Source: Thalassovita sp. (GTDB lineage Bacteria > Pseudomonadota > Alphaproteobacteria > Rhodobacterales > Rhodobacteraceae). From it: 64,000 bases of DNA. The position numbers and the translations under genes were made by a program. The stretch spans positions 372,001 to 436,000 of the forward strand of contig NZ_OY829290.1 in assembly GCF_963691685.1 (NCBI RefSeq), in the 5' to 3' direction. Every line of letters starts with the position of its first letter. The first letter of the stretch is position 1. The notes under the pieces are model-generated. The model had not been told where the DNA came from, made no database searches, and worked only from the letters and a program-made list of their open reading frames with translations. Positions 45,030 through 54,139 of this stretch are shown piece after piece.

Positions 45030-45232
45030 TGGGTTATCGTTATCGCATGGCAGGTCTCCTGGCTGGCGGGTCGATGCACCTGCGGCCTTCCCGAGCGGTG
45101 GCTCAGTGGCACTTGCAGGCACTCTCCGCTGACAGTCGCGGGGGCGGCTGCGGCTGTGGGCCCCGGATTGGGTCACCCATTCCACATTCCCTCTTCGTCC
45201 CGAACGCTTTGCGCTCTGAGATGGGAACCATA
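45030..45232 (-). promoter_or_regulatory. Cobalamin riboswitch controlling cbtBA
   Basis: Read on the minus strand: GGTTCCC start (about 45228), GAAGAGGGAA, CCCCCGCGACTGTCAGCGG, GCCACTG...GGGAAGGCCGCAGG and the B12 box GCCAGCCAGGAGACCTGCC (about 45048-45068). All are in consensus order. The box lies about 55 bp upstream of the cbtB start and 30 bp upstream of the GAGGAG ribosome site. High B12 should shut off cobalt uptake. Ends are estimated. Confidence 0.95.
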
Positions 45233-45478
45233 CTAAGCCCTTTAATCGCGCGGAATGCTGCAATGCGTCAAGCGCGTTTTGCGCGCATTGGCGGGCCAAA
45301 AACGACCAGAAGCCCCCTTAATCTAGGGTCAATATCGGCGAAGAATCGCAATATTTTGTGGATAACTGCTGGGATAACCCGAAATAAGGGGCGTTTGCGT
45401 TGACTCAACGGCGCTGCGGCTCTCAGGATCGGGGGACTTTGGAATCACAACTGGAATCATTAGGGGACGCCACAGCAC
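45233..45478 (+). other. Promoter region of smc and of the cbtB leader
   Basis: No gene supportable. It must contain the promoter of the riboswitch transcript (minus) and of smc (plus). The part at 45320-45380 is AT-rich. One exact DnaA-box consensus, TGTGGATAA, lies at 45357-45365; a single copy is not strong evidence for DnaA control. Confidence 0.5.
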
Positions 45479-48400
45479 GTGCTGTTTTCCAAACTCAGAC
45501 TGACCGGCTTTAAAAGCTTTGTCGATCCGACCGATCTGCTGATCAAGGACGGGTTGACCGGAGTCGTGGGTCCAAATGGCTGTGGCAAGTCGAACCTTCT
45601 TGAGGCGCTGCGCTGGGTGATGGGGGAAAACCGCCCCAAGGCAATGCGCGGCGGCGGCATGGAGGATGTGATCTTTGCCGGTGCCTCCTCCCGTCCGGCG
45701 CGCAATTTCGCTGAGGTCAGTCTGGTCATCGACAACTCACAGCGGCTGGCACCTGCTGGCTTCAACGAAGAGGACCAGCTGGAAATCGTCCGCCGGATCA
45801 CCCGTGACGTCGGCTCTGCCTATAAGGTCAACACCAAGGATGTGCGCGCCCGTGACGTACAGATGCTGTTTGCCGATGCCTCCACCGGGGCGCATTCGCC
45901 AGCGCTGGTGCGGCAGGGGCAGATCTCGGAATTGATTAACTCCAAGCCCAAAGCACGGCGGCGTATTCTGGAAGAGGCGGCCGGGATCTCGGGTCTTTAT
46001 CAGCGCCGTCATGAGGCTGAGTTGAAACTGAAAGGGGCTGAGCAGAACCTCGCCCGGGTGGATGATGTGGTGGATCAGCTGGCCAGCCAGCTGGCGACAT
46101 TGGATCGTCAGGCCCGTCAGGCGGCGCGCTATCGCACCATCGGGGAAGAGCTGCGAAAAGCGGAGGGGCTGCTGCTCTACCGGCGGTGGCGCGAAGCGGA
46201 TGAGGCCCGGCTTGCTGCCGAGGAAGAATTGCGCAGCCGTGTCACCGCAACCGCACAGGCCGAGGCCGAGGCGCGCAAAATCGCCAAAATGCGGGCCGAG
46301 TTGGATGCCGGCCTGCCGCCCCTGCGCGAAGAAGAGGCGATTGCCGCGGCGATCCTGCAGCGGCTGGCGGTTCAGCGCGACACGCTGAAAGATCAGGAAG
46401 CGCAGGCGCTGCAGTCGATCGAAACCCTGAAAAATCGCATTCTGCAGATGGGTAAGGATATCGAGCGCGAAGCGGGTCTGAACCGCGATGCAGGCGAAAC
46501 GATTGAGCGGCTGGAGTGGGAAGCGCGTGAGCTGCAGAAGGCCAGCGAAGGCCATGAAGATAAGCTGGAAATTGCGTCAGAGATGGCGCATGAGGCGGCA
46601 CTGGTTCTGCAGGATCGCGAAACCGAGATGTCGCAGCAGACCGAAGATGTGGCCCGCCTGTCGGCCCGTCACCAATCGGCGCAGCGGATGCTGGATGATG
46701 TGCGCAAAACACTGGCCCGGTCCGAGGCTGAGGCGCTGAAAGCGCGCGATGCGGTTGCTACGGCGCAGCAGGCCTCGGAACAGGCGCAGGCGAATTTCGA
46801 AGCGGCCGAGGAAGAGGCAGAGCTGGCGCAGGCGACGGCAGAAAACGCCGAAGAAACACTGATGGAGGCGGAGGCCGCGCGGGCTGAGACGCAATCGCGC
46901 GAGGCTGATGTGCGCGCAGAGAGGTCCGAGGCCGAGGGTGAGTTGAACGCGCTGCGGGCTGAGGTCACGGCGCTGGCCAAGCTATTGGAACGTGACACCG
47001 CTGAGGGTGGTCAGATCCTTGACCGTCTGCAGGTGGAAATGGGCTTTGAAAAGGCGCTGGGTGCGGCGCTGGCTGATGATCTGCGCGCGCCCCAGGTTGA
47101 GGGCGATGGCCCTTCGGGTTGGACCGAACTGCCCGATTATGATGAGGCTCAGGCGCTGCCGCCCGGCGTGCCGCCCCTGTCAAACCATGTGTCTGTGCCC
47201 GATGTTCTGGCCCGCCGGATGGCACAGATCGGCCTGATCGATCCCGAAGATGCGCCGCGCCTGCAGCCGCTGTTGCAGCCCGGTCAGCGTCTGGTCTCCC
47301 TCGAAGGGGATCTGTGGCGCTGGGACGGGTATCGCGCCTGGGCCGAGGATGCGCCCTCGGCCGCGGCGCTGCGTTTGCAGCAGCTGAACCGTCTGGAAGA
47401 GCTGAAACAGCAGTCAGAGCATGCCAATACCCGCGCCGAAGCGGCCCGTGCGGCACATGAGGCGCTGACCCAGCGCCTGGCCGATCTGACCCGCGCCGAT
47501 CAGGCCGCCCGTCAGGCGCGACGGGATGCGGACCGTCTGGTCAATGAGGCCAGCCGCCGTCTGTCGCGCGCCGAAGCGGATATGACGTTGGCCGGATCAA
47601 AACTGGAAAGCCTCGGCATGGCAGTTGAACGTCATGAGGATGAGGCGATGGAATCCCGCGCCCGTGTTGTCGAAGCGGAGGAGGCCCTGGGTGAGCTTGA
47701 TGACCTCAGCGAAGCCCGCGCCGCGGTTGAGGATCTGAAGCTGACGGTTGAGGCCGCGCGGATGACCATGATGACCAAACGCTCGGCCCATGATGAGGTG
47801 CGCCGCGAAGGCGAGGCGCGCCTGCGTCGCAGCCAGGAGGTCACCAAGGAAATCTCGGGCTGGAAACACCGGTTGGAGACCGCATCCAAACGCAGCTCGG
47901 AACTGGCAGACCGCAAAGAGGAATCCGAGGAAGAACTGGCCGAAGCCATGGCGCTGCCCGAAGAGATCGCGGAAAAGCGCGAAGATCTGGGGGAGGCGAT
48001 CGAAACCGCTGAGGCGCGCCGCAAGGAGGCCGCCGATGTTCTGGCCGAGGCCGAAGCGGCGCTGCGTCTGGCGGAACAGGGCGAACGGGATGCGGAACGC
48101 GCCGCCTCCGATGCGCGCGAAGCCCGCGCCGGGTCCGAAGCCCGTGCCGAAGCCGCCCGTGAAACCGTGGCACTGACCGTTGAGCGCATTAATGAGGTGA
48201 TGCAGGTCACGCCGCAGAAACTGCTGGAAACACTGGACACCAACCCCGAAGACATGGCCGATGCCGAAGCGCTGGAACAGGATGTGAACCGCCTGAAACG
48301 CCAGCGCGATGCCCTGGGGGCGGTGAACCTGCGTGCCGAAGAAGATGCCAAAGAGGTCCGTGAGGAACACGGCTCGTTGGTTGATGAAAAGGCCGATCTG

Positions 48401-48934
48401 GAGGAGGCGATCAAGGCGCTGCGCTCGGGCATTGCCAACCTCAACAAAGAGGGGCGCGAACGTCTGCTGACGGCCTTTGAGCAGGTGAACTCCAACTTCT
48501 CATTGCTGTTCACCCATCTTTTTGGTGGCGGTGAGGCCAATCTGGAACTGATCGAGAGTGAGGATCCGCTGGACGCCGGGCTGGAGATCATGTGCCAGCC
48601 CCCGGGCAAGAAACTCTCGACCCTGTCGCTACTGTCGGGTGGCGAACAGACCCTGACCGCCATGGCGCTGATCTTTGCGGTGTTCCTGGCGAACCCGGCG
48701 CCGATCTGTGTGCTGGATGAGGTCGATGCGCCGCTGGATGATGCCAACGTGACCCGGTTCTGCGACCTGCTGGACGAAATGTGCCGTCGGACCGATACCC
48801 GCTTCCTGATCATCACCCACCATGCAGTGACCATGGCGCGGATGGACCGCCTGTTTGGCGTCACCATGCAGGAACAGGGCGTCAGCCAGCTGGTCAGCGT
48901 TGACCTGAAAAAGGCCGAAGCGCTGGTGGCGTGA
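45479..48934 (+). CDS. smc: Chromosome segregation protein SMC
   Basis: This 1151-residue condensin ATPase has an N-terminal head with Walker A GPNGCGKSNLLEALRWVMGE (about 32) and R-loop residues. Two long coiled coils (about 165-495 and 635-960, rich in Ala, Glu and Arg) surround a short hinge-like segment (about 500-630). The C-terminal head has the signature LLSGGEQTLTAMALIFA (about 1046) and Walker B ICVLDEVDAPLDDANV. It starts at GTG (MLFSKLRLTGFKSFVDP) with a weak ribosome site (AGGGGACG). ScpA and ScpB are not in the window. Confidence 0.95.
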   Translation: MLFSKLRLTGFKSFVDPTDLLIKDGLTGVVGPNGCGKSNLLEALRWVMGENRPKAMRGGGMEDVIFAGASSRPARNFAEVSLVIDNSQRLAPAGFNEEDQLEIVRRITRDVGSAYKVNTKDVRARDVQMLFADASTGAHSPALVRQGQISELINSKPKARRRILEEAAGISGLYQRRHEAELKLKGAEQNLARVDDVVDQLASQLATLDRQARQAARYRTIGEELRKAEGLLLYRRWREADEARLAAEEELRSRVTATAQAEAEARKIAKMRAELDAGLPPLREEEAIAAAILQRLAVQRDTLKDQEAQALQSIETLKNRILQMGKDIEREAGLNRDAGETIERLEWEARELQKASEGHEDKLEIASEMAHEAALVLQDRETEMSQQTEDVARLSARHQSAQRMLDDVRKTLARSEAEALKARDAVATAQQASEQAQANFEAAEEEAELAQATAENAEETLMEAEAARAETQSREADVRAERSEAEGELNALRAEVTALAKLLERDTAEGGQILDRLQVEMGFEKALGAALADDLRAPQVEGDGPSGWTELPDYDEAQALPPGVPPLSNHVSVPDVLARRMAQIGLIDPEDAPRLQPLLQPGQRLVSLEGDLWRWDGYRAWAEDAPSAAALRLQQLNRLEELKQQSEHANTRAEAARAAHEALTQRLADLTRADQAARQARRDADRLVNEASRRLSRAEADMTLAGSKLESLGMAVERHEDEAMESRARVVEAEEALGELDDLSEARAAVEDLKLTVEAARMTMMTKRSAHDEVRREGEARLRRSQEVTKEISGWKHRLETASKRSSELADRKEESEEELAEAMALPEEIAEKREDLGEAIETAEARRKEAADVLAEAEAALRLAEQGERDAERAASDAREARAGSEARAEAARETVALTVERINEVMQVTPQKLLETLDTNPEDMADAEALEQDVNRLKRQRDALGAVNLRAEEDAKEVREEHGSLVDEKADLEEAIKALRSGIANLNKEGRERLLTAFEQVNSNFSLLFTHLFGGGEANLELIESEDPLDAGLEIMCQPPGKKLSTLSLLSGGEQTLTAMALIFAVFLANPAPICVLDEVDAPLDDANVTRFCDLLDEMCRRTDTRFLIITHHAVTMARMDRLFGVTMQEQGVSQLVSVDLKKAEALVA

Positions 48935-49041
48935 TCCGGCTGATCGCTTGTGCCGATCTTCACTGAAGCTTTATCGCATTGTGACCACCTTTGTGCTGCA
49001 ATGCGTGTCACTGTGCGGTGATCCAATCAGTGAGGCATAGC

Positions 49042-49401
49042 ATGTGGCACAAAATGACCAGCGTGGTTTTGGCGATCGGCCTGGCCCTGCCTGCCTTCGC
49101 GCAGGACTGGCAGGATCGGGCGGGCGATCAACTGTTTGACCCTGCGGACTTAAGCGAACGGTTGATGGGCAAAACGCTGGAATTTTATGACGGCGGGCAG
49201 TCTCACTATCGCGAAGATGGCACCTATATGTGGTCCTATGCGGGCGGTGGCGATTGGCATGGCAAATGGCGGGTCACTGCGGGCAGTGTGGTCTGTGTGG
49301 ATTTCATCACCGAGGTGACGCGCTGTGACCGGGTCGTGGAAAATGGCGGCCGGCTGGTGGTGCTGACCGCCGAAGGGCAGCGGTTTCCGGTGCGGGATTA
49401 A
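49042..49401 (+). CDS. Small secreted hypothetical protein
   Basis: This 119-residue precursor has a signal peptide ending LALPAFAQ. The mature domain contains repeated aromatic/Gly strands (FYDGGQSHYREDGTYMWSYAGGGDWHGKWRV) and two Cys residues (VVCVDFITEVTRC) likely forming a disulfide. It resembles small periplasmic proteins of unknown function in Rhodobacteraceae. GTGAGGCATAGC supports ATG 49042; ATG 49054 is an alternative. Confidence 0.75.
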   Translation: MWHKMTSVVLAIGLALPAFAQDWQDRAGDQLFDPADLSERLMGKTLEFYDGGQSHYREDGTYMWSYAGGGDWHGKWRVTAGSVVCVDFITEVTRCDRVVENGGRLVVLTAEGQRFPVRD

Positions 49402-49412
49402 CCCGGCGCTGA

Positions 49413-49445
49413 CATGAAAAGACCGGCGCGCGGCCGGTCTTTCCA
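49413..49445. terminator. Bidirectional terminator between the secreted protein and the lytic transglycosylase
   Basis: AAAGACCGGC (49418-49427) pairs with GCCGGTCTTT (49433-49442). A/T runs at both edges allow use from both sides of this convergent pair. Confidence 0.85.
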
Positions 49446-49467
49446 GTCGTCCTTCGGGGTGAGCCCT

Positions 49468-50658
49468 TTACAGTGCGTTCAGCAACTTTGCCGTGGGCCA
49501 TGCATCGGCGGGCAGACCCAGCCGTTTCTGCTCAGCCTGCGTTGCCGCGCGGGTGCCCGCGCCTAGAATGCCGTCGATCTTGCCCACGTCGTGACCCCGC
49601 GCGGCCAGCTTCTTCTGCAGCTGTTTCATCTGCGGGCCGCTCAACCCCTGTTCCGGTGCGCCACCGTCAAACACCGGGCCACCCATCAGGCGGGTGCCAA
49701 AGTAGGCTGCGGTCAGAACATAGGTAAAGCTCTGATTCCATTCGAAATAAACGTCAAAGTTCGGATAGGCGATAAAGGCCGGCCCTTTGCGGCCCTGGGG
49801 CAGGATCAGCTTGCCGTTGAGGCCCTTCGCCTGCCAGGCGCCTGAACGGGGTTGCACGCCCATCGCCTGCCATTTGCTGATTGGCAGCGCCTTTGCGGTG
49901 CCCGACAGGGACCAGTCCATTTCGGCAGGCACAGTGACCTCTTGCAACCACGGCTCACCGGCGCGCCAGCCCAGATGGCTGAGCATTTTGCCACCCGACA
50001 GCAGCGCATCAGGGGCGGAGGTTTTCAGCGAGACTTTGCCATCACCATCGCCATCCACACCGTTTTCGATGATGTCGGCGGGTAGCATCTGTACCATGCC
50101 AATCTCACCGGCCCAGGCGCCGGTGGTGCGGTTCGGATCAAATTCGCCACGGGCATATAGTTCCAGGGCGGCAAAGACCTGCGGGCGGAACAATTCTGGG
50201 CGGCGGCAGTCATGTGACAGGGTCACCAGCGCGTTCAGCGTGTTGAAATCGCCCTGGTAGCCGCCGTAGTCGGTCTCAAACGCCCAGAACGCCAGAAGCA
50301 CCCCGCGCGAGACGCCGTATTCCCGTTCAATCCGGTCAAAAATCGCGCTGTATTGCTGGGCCTTCTTCTTGCCGGTGTTGATCCGGTTCTGGGAAATCAG
50401 GTGGCGCGAAAACTCGGTGAAGTTCTTCTGAAACACGCCCTGACGGCGGTCGGCGGCCAGAACCTTCTGGTCCTGCGCGACATTTGCAAAGAAGCGTTTG
50501 GTCAACCCGGCGTCATAGCCCATCGATTGGGCTTCCTGACGCAGGCCTTTGACGAAGCCGTTAAATCCGCCGCCACATTCGGCGGCGTAGCTGGCTGTGG
50601 CAAGGGTCGCGGTGAGGGCGAAAGTGGTGAGTGCTTTGGTGATCAGGGGGCGTTTCAT
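49468..50658 (-). CDS. Lytic murein transglycosylase (MltB family) with peptidoglycan-binding domain
   Basis: This 396-residue precursor has a signal peptide (ending TATLATASYA). The MltB-type catalytic domain (about 25-320) carries Glu in AFWAFETDYGGYQGD (about 121) and IGMVQMLPADIIENGVDGDGDG. A C-terminal PG-binding domain (GLSGPQMKQLQKKLAARGHD, GILGAGTRAATQ; about 335-396) follows. It cleaves murein strands to 1,6-anhydro ends in the periplasm. ATG 50658 is preceded by TTGAGGC. Confidence 0.93.
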   Translation of the reverse strand: MKRPLITKALTTFALTATLATASYAAECGGGFNGFVKGLRQEAQSMGYDAGLTKRFFANVAQDQKVLAADRRQGVFQKNFTEFSRHLISQNRINTGKKKAQQYSAIFDRIEREYGVSRGVLLAFWAFETDYGGYQGDFNTLNALVTLSHDCRRPELFRPQVFAALELYARGEFDPNRTTGAWAGEIGMVQMLPADIIENGVDGDGDGKVSLKTSAPDALLSGGKMLSHLGWRAGEPWLQEVTVPAEMDWSLSGTAKALPISKWQAMGVQPRSGAWQAKGLNGKLILPQGRKGPAFIAYPNFDVYFEWNQSFTYVLTAAYFGTRLMGGPVFDGGAPEQGLSGPQMKQLQKKLAARGHDVGKIDGILGAGTRAATQAEQKRLGLPADAWPTAKLLNAL

Positions 50659-50741
50659 AAATGCCTCAAAATTGAAATGGGTGCGGCGACGGTAGCACCA
50701 TCGTCCGTCAATCGCTAGCCAGTCGCCAGCGTGCGGCGTGG

Positions 50742-51650
50742 TCAGAACAGGGTCAGCAGGAGTGCCAGCCCCAGCACCACGCCCCAGACCCGCCAAAGCG
50801 CTGTGCAGGCGGCATCGATGTGATCTGGATTGGCGTTATGGCTGCCGTCGACATTCACGTAAGGAAAATCGCGCATTTCCCCGTCATAGGATCGCGGACC
50901 GGACAGGGCGACGTTGAGCGCACGGGCCATCGCGGCCTCGGGCCAGCCAGCATTGGGGGACCGGTGCTGGCGGGCATCCCGCACCAGCAGCGGCCAGCCG
51001 TGAAACACCTGATGGGTTGCAGCGATCAAAACGGCGGTCAGCCGGGCCGGGATTAGGTTCAGGAGGTCGTCAAACCGCGCCGCGGCCCAGCCGAAATCGC
51101 GGTGCCGTTCGGTGCGGTAGCCGATCATGCTGTCGGCAGTGTTGGTGATCTTGTAAAGCAGCAGCCCCGGCAGGCCCAAAAGCGCAAACCAGAAAATCGG
51201 CGCAATCACCCCGTCGCTGAAGTTCTCGGCCGCACTTTCGATGGCGGCGCGGCTGATCGCGGGGCCATCCATCGCGGAGGTATCGCGGCCAACAATGCGG
51301 GCGACCATCATGCGGCCGTCGCCTTCGGAAAGGCGCAGGGCGTTGCCCACGTCACGCACGTGATCAACCAGACTGCGCTGGGCCAGCAGGGCGGCCAGCA
51401 CAAGGATTTCCACCAGTGGACCAAAGGCGGCCAGCAGTTTTCCCAGGATCAGCGCGCCGATGGCCAGTGCCAGCATGGTCAGGATGCCATTGCGGCGCCG
51501 GTCGCTCTTTGCGTTTTCACCTTGGTTGAACCTGTCGTCGGCCCAGCCGATCAGCCGCCCCATCAGGACGGCGGGATGGGGCACGCGGTTGTAGATCGCC
51601 TTGGGTTCGCCCACAGCGGCGTCCAGCAGCATGGCAAGGATGAGGGTCAT
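50742..51650 (-). CDS. cobD: Adenosylcobinamide-phosphate synthase (CbiB/CobD family)
   Basis: This 302-residue membrane enzyme joins the aminopropanol arm to adenosylcobyric acid. The typical start LLDAAVGEPKAIYNRVPHPAVLMGRLIGW is present. RIVGRDTSAMDGPAISRAAIESAAENFSDGVIAPIFWF (in parts, about 118-155) and YKITNTADSMIGYRTERHRDFGWAAARFDDLLN follow. The ATG at 51650 overlaps the cobC stop by 4 bp. It is the last gene of the DUF1636-cobC-cobD block. Confidence 0.95.
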   Translation of the reverse strand: MTLILAMLLDAAVGEPKAIYNRVPHPAVLMGRLIGWADDRFNQGENAKSDRRRNGILTMLALAIGALILGKLLAAFGPLVEILVLAALLAQRSLVDHVRDVGNALRLSEGDGRMMVARIVGRDTSAMDGPAISRAAIESAAENFSDGVIAPIFWFALLGLPGLLLYKITNTADSMIGYRTERHRDFGWAAARFDDLLNLIPARLTAVLIAATHQVFHGWPLLVRDARQHRSPNAGWPEAAMARALNVALSGPRSYDGEMRDFPYVNVDGSHNANPDHIDAACTALWRVWGVVLGLALLLTLF

Positions 51651-52585
51651 AGCAGGGTCTCCAGCCGGTGCCATTGGTCTGGGCCGGGCAGGCCAAGGCG
51701 GATGAAATGACGCGAATAAGGGAAGGTGCGGGTCCAGATCCGTGCCTCGGCAAAGCGGGTCTGCCACTGGGCGGCATCCTCGACCTCATAGAGGCGGAAG
51801 AGCGGCGTGCCACCGTGTAGCTTTGCACCCGCGCCGGTCATCAACTGATCCAGCCGCGTGCTGTCTGCGGTCAGACGGGCGCGGGTTTCCACGGCCCATT
51901 TCTGATCGGTGAGCGCCTGCTGTCCAATGCGCAGCGCTGGCCCGGCAACCGGCCAGGGGCCCAGCATCTGTTCCAGACGCGCGATCAGGGCGGGATCACC
52001 GATGGCAAAGCCCAATCGTACGCCGGCAAGCCCCCAGAACTTGCCAAAGCTTTTCAGGATCACCGTGCCGGGTTGGGTGGCAAGTTTGATCAGGGAGCGA
52101 TCCGGCGCGATATCGCAGAAGCTTTCGTCGATGATATGCAGGGCGGGGCCGGTGGGTTCCGCGTCGTAGAACTGACCGGTCGGGTTGTTCGGGTGCACGA
52201 TCACGCGGGCCTCTGCCTGAGTGTCGGACAGCTGCCAGCCTGCGGCCTCAAAGGCGGCGGCGTGTTCGTTATAGGTGGGGCGCGGGATGTCCACGCGGCC
52301 CTTGGGCGCCAGCGCGGGGATGCGGGCAATCAGGGCGGAGGCCCCGGGCGCGGCCAGCACAGTGGCGCCTTCTGGCACCTGCCAGAAATCACAGGCGGCG
52401 GCGATCAGCGCCTGTTGCGCGCCTTTGTCGGGCAGGGCGGTCCAGACGTCCATGTCGAAGGTGCCAACCGGATAGGGCACCGGATTGATGCCGGTCGACA
52501 GGTCCAGCCAATCGGCGCGGGTGCCACCGTATCGGGCTGCGGCGGCGTCAACGCCACCGCCATGGTCCCGGGCCTCCTGGATCAT
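51647..52585 (-). CDS. cobC: Threonine-phosphate decarboxylase-like aminotransferase CobC
   Basis: This 312-residue PLP enzyme is of the HisC-like class. Features are LDLSTGINPVPYP at the start, VHPNNPTGQFYD (about 155), IDESFCDIAP with the PLP-ring Asp, and the Schiff-base Lys in LKSFGKFWGLAGVRLGF (about 207). It makes aminopropanol phosphate for the nucleotide loop of B12. It overlaps its neighbours on both sides by 4 bp. Length is at the short end of the family. Confidence 0.92.
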   Translation of the reverse strand: MIQEARDHGGGVDAAAARYGGTRADWLDLSTGINPVPYPVGTFDMDVWTALPDKGAQQALIAAACDFWQVPEGATVLAAPGASALIARIPALAPKGRVDIPRPTYNEHAAAFEAAGWQLSDTQAEARVIVHPNNPTGQFYDAEPTGPALHIIDESFCDIAPDRSLIKLATQPGTVILKSFGKFWGLAGVRLGFAIGDPALIARLEQMLGPWPVAGPALRIGQQALTDQKWAVETRARLTADSTRLDQLMTGAGAKLHGGTPLFRLYEVEDAAQWQTRFAEARIWTRTFPYSRHFIRLGLPGPDQWHRLETLL

Positions 52586-52977
52586 TCTGCGGCCTCAGCT
52601 TCGACCTCAGGTTTCGGCAGCGGCGGGTGGCGGGTCACGAAGTGCCCTTTGACGCCTTGCGGCCACTGGCGGAACGGCACCTGGCCGCTGGCGCTTTCGG
52701 CATGCAGCGCGGCGTATTCCACAATGGCCTCCGCCGCCTCAACACCCGGTTCAAACCGGCCCAGCGTATAATTCAGCTTGTCTGTGCCCTGGATGGCAAT
52801 GTTGCAGCCGTGGCTGCAGCCCATCAGGCAGGACACCCGCCGGGTCTGCACGTCCGCGCAATCAGCAGCTGCCGCCTCAACCAATTCGGCCAAGACCTCA
52901 CCATCTTTCTGCTCGCGGCCCGAGGCCTCCCAATCGTCTAGCTTGCAGGTGTCACAGACCGTGATCCAGGTTGTCAT
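52582..52977 (-). CDS. DUF1636 ferredoxin-like metal-binding protein
   Basis: This 131-residue protein has Cys motifs CDTCKL (about 8-13) and CLMGCSHGCNIAI (about 53-65), plus Cys in ADCADV. The pattern resembles thioredoxin-like [2Fe-2S] ferredoxins. DUF1636 members occur beside cobalamin genes in alphaproteobacteria, but their role is unproven. Its stop overlaps cobC (ATGA), so it heads this cob transcript. ATG 52977 has AAGGAG upstream on the minus strand (AAAGAAGGAGCGCGCGC). Confidence 0.85.
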   Translation of the reverse strand: MTTWITVCDTCKLDDWEASGREQKDGEVLAELVEAAAADCADVQTRRVSCLMGCSHGCNIAIQGTDKLNYTLGRFEPGVEAAEAIVEYAALHAESASGQVPFRQWPQGVKGHFVTRHPPLPKPEVEAEAAE

Positions 52978-53037
52978 GCGCGCGCTCCTTCTTTCAGGCA
53001 GAGAAAGCGGAAAACGCGCAGCGACACAAGTGGGCAA

Positions 53038-54021
53038 TCAGCTGAGGTGTTCACGACCATGTGGTTCCAGATAGTCCAGAACCGGGTTGATCGGCACAAT
53101 CCGGTGCGGATTGATGCTGTCATGGCTGTAGTGATAATGGCGCACGATGTGGTCCATATTCACCGTCTCAGCCACGCCGGGCACTTGATAAAGCTCACGC
53201 GTATAGGCCCAGAGATTGGGGTAATCAACGATCCGCTGGCGATTGCATTTGAAATGGAGGTGATAGACCGGATCGAACCGGATCAGCGTGGTGAACAGGC
53301 GCCAGTCAGCCTCGGTCAAGTGATCGCCCATCAGGTAGCGGTTCTGGCTCAGCCGGTCTTCCAGCCAGTGGAGCGTGTCAAACAGCGGGTAAACCGCCGC
53401 CTCATAGGCGGATTGCGTGGTGGCAAAGCCGGATTTGTAGACGCCATTGTTCAGCGTGTCATAGATCCGCGCGTTGACCTCTTCGATCGCGTCCCGTTCA
53501 CCCTCGGGCCAGTAGTCATCGGTGTTGCCGGTGATCCCGTTGAAGGCGGAATTGAACATACGGATGATTTCGGAGCTTTCGTTGGAAACGATCGTCTCCC
53601 GCTCCTTGTCCCAGAGGATCGGCACGGTGACCCGGCCCGACATGTTCGGCATCGCCTTCAGGTAAATGTCGCGGGCAAAGGGCATACCGTAGAGCGTGTC
53701 GCCCGTCGCGCCCTCATAATCGGTGCCAAAATGCCAGCCGTCGGACAACATGTCGGGATGCACGGCGGACACGGTGATATGGTCGCTCAAGCCCTTGAGG
53801 GCGCGGAAAATCAGGGTGCGGTGAGCCCAGGGGCAGGCGTAAGAGACATAGAGGTGATAGCGACCGCTTTCGGCCTTGAAGCCCCCTTCGCCCGAAGGGC
53901 CAGCGCTGCCATCTGCGGTGATCCAATTGCGGAACGTGGCCTCGGTCCGTTTGAAGGCGCCGCCGCTGTCTTTGGTGTCATACCAGACATCATGCCATTT
54001 TCCGTCGACCAGCTTACCCAT
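53038..54021 (-). CDS. Glutathionyl-hydroquinone reductase-like GST (YqjG/EcmB family)
   Basis: This 327-residue protein of the omega/Xi-type GST class has the redox Cys in SYACPWAHRTLIFRALKGL (about 62). SAVHPDMLSDGWHF, the GSH-site block PILWDKERETIVSNESSEIIRMFN (in part, about 142-165) and C-terminal helices with LTEADWRLFTTLIRFDPVYHLHFKC complete the pattern. It reduces glutathionyl-quinone conjugates. ATG 54021 has GGAGCATGAA upstream. It lies 60 bp upstream of the DUF1636 gene on the same strand. Confidence 0.93.
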   Translation of the reverse strand: MGKLVDGKWHDVWYDTKDSGGAFKRTEATFRNWITADGSAGPSGEGGFKAESGRYHLYVSYACPWAHRTLIFRALKGLSDHITVSAVHPDMLSDGWHFGTDYEGATGDTLYGMPFARDIYLKAMPNMSGRVTVPILWDKERETIVSNESSEIIRMFNSAFNGITGNTDDYWPEGERDAIEEVNARIYDTLNNGVYKSGFATTQSAYEAAVYPLFDTLHWLEDRLSQNRYLMGDHLTEADWRLFTTLIRFDPVYHLHFKCNRQRIVDYPNLWAYTRELYQVPGVAETVNMDHIVRHYHYSHDSINPHRIVPINPVLDYLEPHGREHLS

Positions 54022-54139
54022 TTCATGCTCCTATGCGTTTCTGTGCAGAAGGTAGGGCGCAGCGCTGGGCGCGCACAGGCCTATGCGGGCGCAGGTTTTC
54101 TGCATTTCTGCACAGTGTTGCGATGGAAAGGGTATTCCT

